Made by a program: the position numbers and the translations under genes
In this document: one piece after another, positions 17,764 through 26,409 of the stretch
Layout: every line of letters begins with the position of its first letter
How positions within the stretch are numbered: the first letter of the stretch is position 1
The notes under the pieces: generated by a model
The model's input: only the letters and a program-made list of their open reading frames with translations
Database searches by the model: none
Told to the model about the DNA's origin: nothing
Assembly (NCBI GenBank): GCA_028822935.1
Contig: JAPKCM010000027.1
Coordinates: 1-59,816, forward strand
Direction: 5' to 3'
DNA length: 59,816 nt
DNA from: Akkermansiaceae bacterium
GTDB taxonomy: Bacteria; Verrucomicrobiota; Verrucomicrobiia; Verrucomicrobiales; Akkermansiaceae

Positions 17764-18444
17764 TTACTTGCAGCGACGACGAATCAAAGCAAGGCCGGCA
17801 AGGCCGAGAAGGGCCAATGAGGATGGCTCAGGAACTGCAACGGTGTTGGTCTTCAGTTCAAATGACTGGTCCCAGCCCGAGTTACCGCCATTAGCACGAA
17901 ATGTATCACCGCCACTATAAGGATCTCCAGTGTCGAGTTCGTAGCCAGCGCCAACGAGGTTGCCGGTGCCATTACCAATGGTTCCTGCTATCGCATCCGA
18001 AGCGGTGACAAAGTGATAAACAGTCGACTTATCAATCGCATCCCCGACTGTCCCACCGAAGCTCCAAGTAAGCTGCTCGCTTCCTGCAAGGTCACCGTGG
18101 GTAGCCGCAGATGATACCGCAACGAGATTACCGAGACCAGTGATACCACCACCTGCATCGATCGTTAAACCGTCGTAAACGTGAATAAACGCACCAGGGA
18201 TGCCTCCTGAATTAGAGGAGGAATACTGATAGGACAACTCTTCGATGTAGACAGTCGATGTGATCAACCCGTCCGCAGTGTCAGCACCCACGTTAACGGT
18301 GATACCCTGTCCCCACATAGGGCCAGCCTGGTTGTTGTCATCGCCAGCCGCTTGATCAACGGTACTATAGGAGGTTATCACCTGTGCAGCATTCGCCGCC
18401 AGTGTTGTTGCAGCGAGTACTGCGATTGTGTATTTCAATTTCAT
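17764..18444 (-). CDS. PEP-CTERM sorting domain protein
   Basis: 226-residue exported protein. Signal peptide MKLKYTIAVLAATTLAANAA, a Ser/Thr/Gly-rich beta-type body (LSYQYSSSNSGGIPGAFIHVYDG), and the PEP-CTERM tail VPEPSSLALLGLAGLALIRRR: a PEP motif, one membrane helix and an Arg cluster. In this family the tail is recognised by an exosortase, which is probably coded elsewhere. No catalytic motif is seen; a surface or extracellular matrix role is inferred. It has its own terminator 35 bases downstream. Confidence 0.9.
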   Translation of the reverse strand: MKLKYTIAVLAATTLAANAAQVITSYSTVDQAAGDDNNQAGPMWGQGITVNVGADTADGLITSTVYIEELSYQYSSSNSGGIPGAFIHVYDGLTIDAGGGITGLGNLVAVSSAATHGDLAGSEQLTWSFGGTVGDAIDKSTVYHFVTASDAIAGTIGNGTGNLVGAGYELDTGDPYSGGDTFRANGGNSGWDQSFELKTNTVAVPEPSSLALLGLAGLALIRRRCK

Positions 18445-18766
18445 TGGTGTAGTTTTCTGCTGGGTTTTTCTTGCAAGAAAGCGGATCGGCCAACCAAACT
18501 TGAATTGATCAAATAAAGAAGAGGGGTCCGTTCGAATCCTTTTTGGGCGCTTGAGGGAAGTTTAAAAACATGATTCAAGAGGTTTTAATACTAAACCACT
18601 AGTTCCCCTTGGGGAAAGTATCCACGCAAAGCTCTTTAATATAATTTGCACCGCACTGAATAGATTCTCAAACCAATCTCTTTTTCTACCTCCCTTCCCT
18701 TCTGGCTTGCTCACCGGACCAGTGCTTCCTTCCTTTTAATTTTCTGAATTGCATCGATCTTAAAGC
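18445..18766. other. Divergent intergenic region
   Basis: Lies between the starts of the PEP-CTERM gene (minus) and the first LTD/CotH gene (plus), so promoters for both should be here. A TATAAT at about 18637-18642 on the plus strand is a possible -10 element, but no good -35 lies 16-18 bases before it. No RNA or protein gene was recognised. Confidence 0.35.
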
Positions 18767-21700
18767 ATGCACCTCATCCGGATTTTCGCCTCTCTCCTCT
18801 TCGGACTTTCCTTCCTTCAGGCAAGCCCAGTCATCACCGAATTCCTTGCGAGCAATGCCACCGGCATCACCGATGAAAACGGCGACACTTCCGATTGGAT
18901 TGAAATCCATAATCCGGACACCGAAGCCATCAGCCTCGCAAACTGGAGCCTCACCGATGATGCGACCAATCTTACCAAGTGGACCTTCCCGGACGTCAAC
19001 ATCGCAGCCGGTGAATACCTCGTCGTCTTTGCTTCCAATAAAGATCGAGCGATCCCCGGCAACGAACTCCATACCAATTTCAAGCTCTCCTCCGGAGGAG
19101 AATATCTCGCGCTCGTTTCACCCTCATTCGCCCCCTCCTCTGAGTTTCAATTCCCTCCCCAGGATACCGATTTTTCCTACGGACCCTCCACCATAAGCAC
19201 CAACATTGTCCTCGTCACCGAATCCTCTCCAGCCAAAGCTCGCGTTCCCGATCTCGCTTACGATGGAACCGTTGGCACCACCTGGCGCAACGACCTTCCG
19301 ATCTTCGATGATTCCTCCTGGCAATCCGGAAACCTCGGGATCGGCATCGAACGCACCAGTGGGTTTCAGGACGAAATCGGCATCGATATCGAAGCCACTT
19401 CCTGGAGCATCAACTCCACCGTTTATATCCGGGTTCCCATTCCCGGCACCATTGATCCTTCGAATATTGAGACTCTTACCCTGCGCATGAAGTATGACGA
19501 TGGCTTCGCTGCCTTCATCAATGGCTCCTACGCCGCAGGCGCCAATGCCCCTTCCCCTCTCCTTTGGAACTCCAATGCCTGGAGTGGTGTCCAGGATTCC
19601 AATGCGCTCGAGTTCCAGGACTTCGATCTCACCGCTTCCATTTCTCAACTCAATGCCACGGACAACCTCCTCGCCATTCAGGGACTGAATCAATTCTCCA
19701 ATAGCGGAGACATGTTAATCCGCCCGGAGCTCGTCGCAACCCTGACCAATCCAGCCCCTCTCGTCATTGGCTACTTTTCCTCCCCCACACCTGGCGCAAA
19801 GAATCCCGGAAACAATACCGAAACCCCCATCGGCGCACCCTCCGACGAGGTCACCATCTCGGAAGTCAGCGGAATAAAAACATCCTCTATCTCAGTCACG
19901 ATCACTCCGGCGGTAGCCAACGCTGAGATCCGTTACACCCTCGACGGCTCCGAACCAATGGGAGCCAGCCCGCTCTACACCGCCTCACTCAACATTTCCA
20001 ATCCCACGCAACTCCGGGCCCGTGCTTTCGAGCCCGGAAGAATTGGCGGACCGATCGCGGTGGGCGACTACGCCTTCCTCGACGCCTCCTTGCTCAACTA
20101 CCTCTCGGATATTCCGGTCCTCGTCATGGACAATTTTGGAGCCGGAAATTATCCCAACAAAGGAAGATCAAACGACGGCCACGACGTCCGGCAGGTAACC
20201 CGACAAGCCAACGTCGTGAGCATTTTTCAACCCAGCGCAAACGGACAACCTTTTTCAAACCCACCCACCACGGAGTCCCGTGCCGGCTGCCGTGTCAGAG
20301 GATCGAGTTCCAGCACCTTTCCCCGAAAGCCCCTCTCCCTTGAATTTTGGAAAGACGATGACTCGGACCGTAAGGTCTCTCCCCTCGGATTTCCTGCCGA
20401 AGCGGACTGGGTTCTTAATCCTCCCAACCCCTCCTTTGACCGCGCACTCATTCATAATCCCGTCTCTTTCAAAATCGCCAAAGCACTGGGAGCTCTTGCT
20501 CCAGGTAGCGAAATCATCGCTGTCTTTCAAAACACAAACGGTGGAAATATCACGAGATCCGATCTTGAAGGAATCTATATCTTCACGGAAAAAGTGGAGC
20601 GGAACCGCATGGGCTTGGACTTCAACGAAATTGACGCAAGTGGACAAACCGGAGGTTGGATGATCAACGTCGACCGCATGCCAGCCATCCCCTTCGGCTT
20701 CCCCGCAAACACCATTCAGCCCAACTTCCACGCCGCCGGACCGAACGGCATTCTCCAGATTCCCGACGACCAACAAAACTCGGGCGGGAGGCAGTCAGTC
20801 GATGACATTTCTGTCTTCTATCATTCCTACCTCAACTTCCACACCCCCAACGGCTACGGCATCCTAAGCGATCAACGAAACGAAATTCAATCAAGCGTTA
20901 GAGCACTCGATGCAGCTGTCTGGGCCAATAATGCCACCGACCCCACCTTTGGATACCGGGCCCATCTCGACTCCGAAAGCTGGGCCCGCTTCTTTGCCGT
21001 CCACAATCTCGTAAAGAACCAGGACGCGCATGTCCTTTCCACTTACCTCTACCGGGAGTCCCCTACCGCTAAGATTAAAATGGGCCCCGTCTGGGATTTT
21101 GACCGGGCCTACACCTGGAAGGGTGGAGCCACTAGCACTCCACTCTGGGCTGGTGACCGCGATTGGTTTCCCGGTCTCTTCAAGGATATCAACTTCCGCC
21201 AAACCCTCCAGGATGTCTGGCAGGAAGCCCGCCGAACCACTGCCAGCAACACCGCGCTGGAAGGCATGGTCTCCGATTCCGCCGCGGGCATCAACTCCGG
21301 TCAAGTCACCACCAGCGGATTGGGATACTCCCCTTGGCTGGGTCGAATTGACGCCATGAGCAACTACGTCGTCAATCGGGCCAACTACCTCGATAACCAG
21401 TATGAACCCCTTCCCTCCTCATCACCGGAATCAGATACCTTCTCTGGCAGCGTCGACCTTGTCCTCACTCCCACCTCCGGAGGGACCATTTATTTCACCA
21501 CCGATGGCACCGACCCTCGCCTCGATGGCGGACTCGTTTCAGCCTCCGCCACGACCTATTCCGCCCCCCTAAACCTCACCCAACGGACCCGCGTCATCGC
21601 GCGAACGAAAGATGGAGCCAAATGGAGCGGTCCCATTGAAAGAAACCTCTATCAGCTCAGCGAACTCCCTCAATTGGTCATCAGCGAAATCCACTATCAT

Positions 21701-22552
21701 CCTTCCGCCCCATCGCCAGAAGAAGTGGCCCTCGGATTCGAAGACAAAAACGATTTCGAATTTCTTGAAATTGAAAACATCGGAGCAGCCCCCGCAATCC
21801 TCTCCCTTCTTTCGATCACCGGTGGTATTACTTTCGAATTGGCAACGGGTGACATCCCAATCCTCGCTCCAGGTGGAAGAGTCCTCTTCGTAAGAAACAA
21901 GACAGCCTTCGAAGCCAGATATGGCACCTCGCATCCTATCGCTGGAGTATTCTCCGGATCACTCAATAACGCGGGTGACGCGATCGCTCTTAAAGACACC
22001 ATCCTGGATCTCGATCTCCAAAACTTCTCCTACCTCGATCAAGCTCCTTGGCCCATCTGCGCCGATGGCGACGGATTCTCGCTCATTCTCAAGAACCCCT
22101 CCACTGACCCCGACCACTCACTCGCCTCAAACTGGCGCTGCAGCAGCAACCTCTCAGGCAACCCTGGAGAGAGTGACGCCCGCCCCGTGTTTTCGGGCGA
22201 CCCTTTGCTCGACAGCGACAGCGATGGCCTGGGCCAACTTATTGAGCATTTCCTGGGCACCTCCGACTCATCCACGACCGATGGATCTGATCGGATTCAA
22301 ATGGTCTACCACATGGGAGACAACAATCTCACCTATCCTGCTCTGAAAGTGACCTTTGATATTGGAGCCGATGATGTCGTCCCCTCTGGCCAGTGGTCCT
22401 CGGATTTAAATACATGGAACAGCACGAGCGAGAATATCATCCCCGCCAGCCACATCTTGAATGGAGACGGAACCGCTACCATGATCTGGCGTTCCACGCT
22501 CTCTTCCTCCCACTCCCCTCAGTTCTTCCGACTCCTGGTGACCCAGAACTAA
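18767..22552 (+). CDS. Giant secreted LTD/CotH-kinase surface protein (copy 1)
   Basis: 1261-residue exported protein. Signal peptide (to about 20), lamin-tail domain (21-125; ITEFLASNATGITDENGDTS, SDWIEIHNP), a shared beta domain with GTTWRNDLPIFDDSSW and STVYIRVPIPG (155-330), a chitobiase/hexosaminidase C-terminal-like domain (365-440; EIRYTLDGSEP), a CotH kinase-like domain (445-880; GIYIFTEKVERNRMGLDF at about 601, and MGPVWDFDRAYTW at about 772), a second chitobiase-like module (GTIYFTTDGTDPRLDGG) and a second LTD (LVISEIHYHPSAPS). CotH domains of spore coats act as protein kinases; the role here is unknown. No C-terminal anchor is evident. The paralogue follows nine bases later. Confidence 0.88.
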   Translation: MHLIRIFASLLFGLSFLQASPVITEFLASNATGITDENGDTSDWIEIHNPDTEAISLANWSLTDDATNLTKWTFPDVNIAAGEYLVVFASNKDRAIPGNELHTNFKLSSGGEYLALVSPSFAPSSEFQFPPQDTDFSYGPSTISTNIVLVTESSPAKARVPDLAYDGTVGTTWRNDLPIFDDSSWQSGNLGIGIERTSGFQDEIGIDIEATSWSINSTVYIRVPIPGTIDPSNIETLTLRMKYDDGFAAFINGSYAAGANAPSPLLWNSNAWSGVQDSNALEFQDFDLTASISQLNATDNLLAIQGLNQFSNSGDMLIRPELVATLTNPAPLVIGYFSSPTPGAKNPGNNTETPIGAPSDEVTISEVSGIKTSSISVTITPAVANAEIRYTLDGSEPMGASPLYTASLNISNPTQLRARAFEPGRIGGPIAVGDYAFLDASLLNYLSDIPVLVMDNFGAGNYPNKGRSNDGHDVRQVTRQANVVSIFQPSANGQPFSNPPTTESRAGCRVRGSSSSTFPRKPLSLEFWKDDDSDRKVSPLGFPAEADWVLNPPNPSFDRALIHNPVSFKIAKALGALAPGSEIIAVFQNTNGGNITRSDLEGIYIFTEKVERNRMGLDFNEIDASGQTGGWMINVDRMPAIPFGFPANTIQPNFHAAGPNGILQIPDDQQNSGGRQSVDDISVFYHSYLNFHTPNGYGILSDQRNEIQSSVRALDAAVWANNATDPTFGYRAHLDSESWARFFAVHNLVKNQDAHVLSTYLYRESPTAKIKMGPVWDFDRAYTWKGGATSTPLWAGDRDWFPGLFKDINFRQTLQDVWQEARRTTASNTALEGMVSDSAAGINSGQVTTSGLGYSPWLGRIDAMSNYVVNRANYLDNQYEPLPSSSPESDTFSGSVDLVLTPTSGGTIYFTTDGTDPRLDGGLVSASATTYSAPLNLTQRTRVIARTKDGAKWSGPIERNLYQLSELPQLVISEIHYHPSAPSPEEVALGFEDKNDFEFLEIENIGAAPAILSLLSITGGITFELATGDIPILAPGGRVLFVRNKTAFEARYGTSHPIAGVFSGSLNNAGDAIALKDTILDLDLQNFSYLDQAPWPICADGDGFSLILKNPSTDPDHSLASNWRCSSNLSGNPGESDARPVFSGDPLLDSDSDGLGQLIEHFLGTSDSSTTDGSDRIQMVYHMGDNNLTYPALKVTFDIGADDVVPSGQWSSDLNTWNSTSENIIPASHILNGDGTATMIWRSTLSSSHSPQFFRLLVTQN

Positions 22553-22561
22553 TCGCAATCC

Positions 22562-25500
22562 ATGACCCGGCAACTACTCTCTCATTTTCTCCTCCTTTTC
22601 TTGTTGGCTTCGCTTGAAGCAGCTCCGACGATCACGGAGTTTCTCTCTGATAATTCAAATGGCCTCACGGACGAGGACGGTGACTACTCGGATTGGATCG
22701 AAATCTACAATCCTGACGCAACTCCCATCGATCTCGCTGGCTGGCACCTCACCGACAACGCGACAAACCTCACCCTCTGGACATTCCCGTCCCACACCTT
22801 GGCCCAAAACGAGTATCTCATCGTCTTTGCCTCCGGAAAGCAGCGCGCCATCAGTGGATCTGAACTTCACACCAATTTTGCTCTCTCCAGGTCCGGCGGC
22901 TTCCTTGCGCTCATCGCGCCCAACTCCACCACTACCAGCTCGTTCAACTACCCCTCCCAGAAAGCAGACGTTTCCTACGGCGCAACCAAAACGAGCAACG
23001 AAGTCGCCCTCATCAGCCAGTCGTCGCAAGCCAAGGCCATCATTCCTGACCTCGCCTATGACACTGCAGTCGGAACCACTTGGCGGGATAACACTCCCGC
23101 CTTCGATGAATCTGCTTGGCTCGGTGGCTTGCTCGGAGTCGGCTTCGAGCGCTCCAGCAACTTTGAAGATGAGTTCGGAATCGATGTAGAAGCAGCGTGG
23201 AGTGTGAACTCTACCGTTTATATCCGCGTTCCCATCAATAGATCTCTTGATCCCACGAACATCCAGAGCCTCACCCTTCGGATGAAGTACGACGATGGCT
23301 TCGCCGCCTTCATCAATGGGACCTACGCGGTGGGAACCAACGACCCTGCCCCTCTCCTCTGGAACTCCGATTCCAATGGAGACGTTACCGATGGAGACGC
23401 TGTCGTGTTTCAGGATTTCGATATTTCTTCGAGCATTCCCGACCTCGTCACCCAGGGAAACCTCCTTGCCATCCATGGCATGAATCGTTTTACCAATAGC
23501 TCGGACCTCCTCATCCGCCCCGAACTGATTGCAACATTCACCACCCCAGTCCCTCCTGTCATTGGATTTTTCACGTCCCCAACTCCCGGCCTTGAAAACG
23601 CCACGTCCAATCTCGATTCGATCCTCGGCGACACCAGCTTCCAATTCGGCCGCGGATTCTACACCACTTTTTTCACGGAGACGATCACCTCCACCGATCC
23701 AGGAGCCACCATCATTTTCACCACCGACGGCTCTCTCCCCTCAATTGGAAATGGCACCCAGATCCCCGCGCCCGATCCTTCCACGGTCGCTCAAGCTGCT
23801 GTCCCCATCGCCACCACCACCGTTCTCCGCGCCATCGCGATCCGCGACAACGCCATCCCCACGAACGTCGACACGCAAACTTACCTCTTCCATGCAGACG
23901 TGCTCACCCAAAATGGAGCCGGCCTGCCTTCGCCGCCCAACAACACTTCTATCTGGGACTACCTCATGGATCCAAACGTCGTCAATGATCCTCGTCTCCC
24001 GAATCTCGAAGATGATCTCAAATCAATCCCAAGCCTTTCCATCACTCTCCCAGCCGAAGACATGTGGGGCACCAGTGGCATCTACGCCAATCCACGGCAA
24101 TCTGGCGCAGCTTGGGAACGGGCTTGCTCGGTGGAGTATCTCCTTCTCGATGGCTCTTCCGGTTTTCAGCAAGACGCCGGAATTCGCATTCAAGGAGCCG
24201 GATCGCGTTTTCGAGACCTTGGAAAAAAGTCCCTCCGAATCGCGTTCCGCAATCAATACGGAAAAGGGAAACTCGATTACCCCCTCTTCAACAATCGTGC
24301 CGCCGGTCAACTCGACAACATCGTTCTCCGCGGCGCTTACTTCGACTCATGGACGGTTCACACCACTGGTTCTGGAACCGAAGGCATCGGCCGTCGTAAC
24401 GCCATGCTCCTTCGGGATGAATTCGGAAGACAATCCCATCAGGCAATGGGCGCATCTCCCGTCGTTCAGGGAAATTGGGCGCACCTCTATTTCAATGGCA
24501 TCTACTGGGGAGTCTACAACCTCCACGAACGAATCGACGAACACTTCGCGGAAGACCGCTTCGGAGGCGATGACGCGGAATACGACGTCCTCAAACAACG
24601 CCCACGCGGACAGTCAAACGGCTCTTCTCCCGAGGTCGTCAATGGGGACCTCGTCGCCTGGAACACCCTTCTCTCAACCCTTAGAGGTAACATCGCCTCA
24701 CAGACCGTCTATGACTCAGCACGACAGCTGATGGATGTCGATTCCTTTGCCGACTATCTCATCCTCAACTTCTGGGGAGCAAATCTCGATTGGCCGCACA
24801 ACAATTGGTACGCCGTTCGACACCGCCCCACCGACGGTCCCTTCACCTTTATCGCCTGGGATGTCGAAAATTTCATCTTCGTCACCAATGCCACCGGCCC
24901 ACTCAGCACAACCACCAACAATTCCCCGGGCGTCATCTGGAGCCGTCTCCGTCGCAATAAAGAGTTCATGACCTACTTCGCGGATCGGGTGCAGAAGCAC
25001 TGCTTCAATCAAGGAGCCCTTACCTCATCCGAAAACATCGCTCGCTTTTCCCAAATCTCGAGCCACATCCGCCCCGCGATGAACATCGAAGCCGCCCGCT
25101 GGGGAGACACGCGGGAGGAACCTCCCATGAATGCCATCGACCAATTCGATCCTCTCATCGATCAAAAGGTGACAAGGTACTTCCCCGCCCGCACCACGAT
25201 CTTCCTCAACCAACTTCGTTCCAACAATATCTTCCCCAGAACAGATGCCCCCATCTTCTCTCAGCACGGCGACCAGATCATTCCAGGAACCACAGTCACC
25301 ATTGGGAACCCCAATGCCAGCGGAACGATTTACCTAACCACCGATGGCAGCGACCCTCGACTCCAGGGAGGCGCGATAAACCCTCTCGCTAGCTCGAGCA
25401 ATAGCGCGACCATCGGCGAACCAACTTCGCTCTTGGCCCGCATCCGCTCCACTTCGGGAGAATGGTCCGCTCTCGCCTCTGCCGATTTCATCACCGCATC

Positions 25501-26362
25501 CGATCCCCTTCCCGGTAATCTCGTGATCAGCGAAATCCACTATCATCCCGCAGACGCCTCCCCCGATGAAATCCTCGCCGGACACACTGACCAAGACGAC
25601 TTCGAGTTCATCGAGTTGACCAACTCCACCTCGGGTCCCCTCGATCTCACCAACCTCGCCTTTACCGCTGGAATTCAATTTAGTTTCGTAAGCCTCTCTC
25701 CCGGAGACCGCCTCCTCCCCGCTCAGTCCAGAATCATTCTCGTAAGAAGTAGCGACGCCTTCGCCTTCCGTTACGGTGCCCTCAGCGTCCTCGGTCAGTA
25801 TGGAGGGTCACTCGACAATAAGGGTGAAGCGATCACTCTCTCCTTGAATGGCGAAAGCTATCTCACCTTCGAGTTTAACGACAAAGTTCCCTGGCCTGAA
25901 TCCTCCGATGGCAGCGGTCATTCTCTCGTTCTTACCTGCCCGGTCTCCACCACCGACTCGCACGACCCCCTCAGTTGGCAATCCTCGCCATCCATCAACG
26001 GTTCGCCCCTTTCCTCCGACATCATCCTCTTCAGTGGGAATGCCTCGGGAGATGACAACAGCGACGGGGTCAGCAATCTCCTCCACTTCGCCCAAACAAA
26101 TTCCCCGGATTCTCCTCCGACATTCAGCGTTTCCTTCGACGGACTACAAGGCACCTTTTCCTTCCAAAGAAACCTCGCAGCCCACCTAACCTACTCCGCT
26201 GAATACTCACTTGATCTCGATTCCTGGATCTCGCTCGATGAAAGCACCCTGCTAAGCATCACCAGAAACGGAAATGGAACGGCCATCTACACCTTCCAAT
26301 CTCCTGAGTCCGCGAATATCAGTAAAACTCATTTCTTCCGACTGAGGGTTTCAGTCCCATAA
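22562..26362 (+). CDS. Giant secreted LTD/CotH-kinase surface protein (copy 2)
   Basis: 1266-residue tandem paralogue of the preceding gene. Signal peptide MTRQLLSHFLLLFLLASLEA, LTD (22-125; SDWIEIYNPD), the shared GTTWRDNTPAFDESAW / NSTVYIRVPI domain, chitobiase-like modules (GATIIFTTDGSLPS at about 376, GTIYLTTDGSDPRLQGG at about 920), and CotH kinase-like motifs (GIYWGVYNLHERIDEHF at about 645, FIAWDVENFIF at about 763). A second LTD follows (LVISEIHYHPADAS, about 983). The two N-terminal thirds and C-terminal thirds are clearly alike, whereas the central CotH parts are diverged and differ in subtype. Spacing of nine bases implies one transcript. A bidirectional terminator follows at 26361. 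Confidence 0.88.
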   Translation: MTRQLLSHFLLLFLLASLEAAPTITEFLSDNSNGLTDEDGDYSDWIEIYNPDATPIDLAGWHLTDNATNLTLWTFPSHTLAQNEYLIVFASGKQRAISGSELHTNFALSRSGGFLALIAPNSTTTSSFNYPSQKADVSYGATKTSNEVALISQSSQAKAIIPDLAYDTAVGTTWRDNTPAFDESAWLGGLLGVGFERSSNFEDEFGIDVEAAWSVNSTVYIRVPINRSLDPTNIQSLTLRMKYDDGFAAFINGTYAVGTNDPAPLLWNSDSNGDVTDGDAVVFQDFDISSSIPDLVTQGNLLAIHGMNRFTNSSDLLIRPELIATFTTPVPPVIGFFTSPTPGLENATSNLDSILGDTSFQFGRGFYTTFFTETITSTDPGATIIFTTDGSLPSIGNGTQIPAPDPSTVAQAAVPIATTTVLRAIAIRDNAIPTNVDTQTYLFHADVLTQNGAGLPSPPNNTSIWDYLMDPNVVNDPRLPNLEDDLKSIPSLSITLPAEDMWGTSGIYANPRQSGAAWERACSVEYLLLDGSSGFQQDAGIRIQGAGSRFRDLGKKSLRIAFRNQYGKGKLDYPLFNNRAAGQLDNIVLRGAYFDSWTVHTTGSGTEGIGRRNAMLLRDEFGRQSHQAMGASPVVQGNWAHLYFNGIYWGVYNLHERIDEHFAEDRFGGDDAEYDVLKQRPRGQSNGSSPEVVNGDLVAWNTLLSTLRGNIASQTVYDSARQLMDVDSFADYLILNFWGANLDWPHNNWYAVRHRPTDGPFTFIAWDVENFIFVTNATGPLSTTTNNSPGVIWSRLRRNKEFMTYFADRVQKHCFNQGALTSSENIARFSQISSHIRPAMNIEAARWGDTREEPPMNAIDQFDPLIDQKVTRYFPARTTIFLNQLRSNNIFPRTDAPIFSQHGDQIIPGTTVTIGNPNASGTIYLTTDGSDPRLQGGAINPLASSSNSATIGEPTSLLARIRSTSGEWSALASADFITASDPLPGNLVISEIHYHPADASPDEILAGHTDQDDFEFIELTNSTSGPLDLTNLAFTAGIQFSFVSLSPGDRLLPAQSRIILVRSSDAFAFRYGALSVLGQYGGSLDNKGEAITLSLNGESYLTFEFNDKVPWPESSDGSGHSLVLTCPVSTTDSHDPLSWQSSPSINGSPLSSDIILFSGNASGDDNSDGVSNLLHFAQTNSPDSPPTFSVSFDGLQGTFSFQRNLAAHLTYSAEYSLDLDSWISLDESTLLSITRNGNGTAIYTFQSPESANISKTHFFRLRVSVP

Positions 26363-26393
26363 AAAAGACCTCCCGTTTTCACGGCAGGCCTTT
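26361..26393. terminator. Bidirectional intrinsic terminator between convergent genes
   Basis: AAAAAA, then arms GACCTCCCGT (26367-26376) and ACGGCAGGCC (26381-26390) around a TTTC loop, then TTT. Eight of ten pairs match. The A-run on one side and T-rich sequence on the other let it stop both the CotH operon and the minus-strand gene, whose stop is at 26410. Confidence 0.7.
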
Positions 26394-26409
26394 GATCATC
26401 TATTTTCGC

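Noticed and set aside
23529-24731. 400-codon plus-strand frame
   Set aside because: Shadow of the second CotH gene, with Ser/Pro/Arg-rich composition and no domain.
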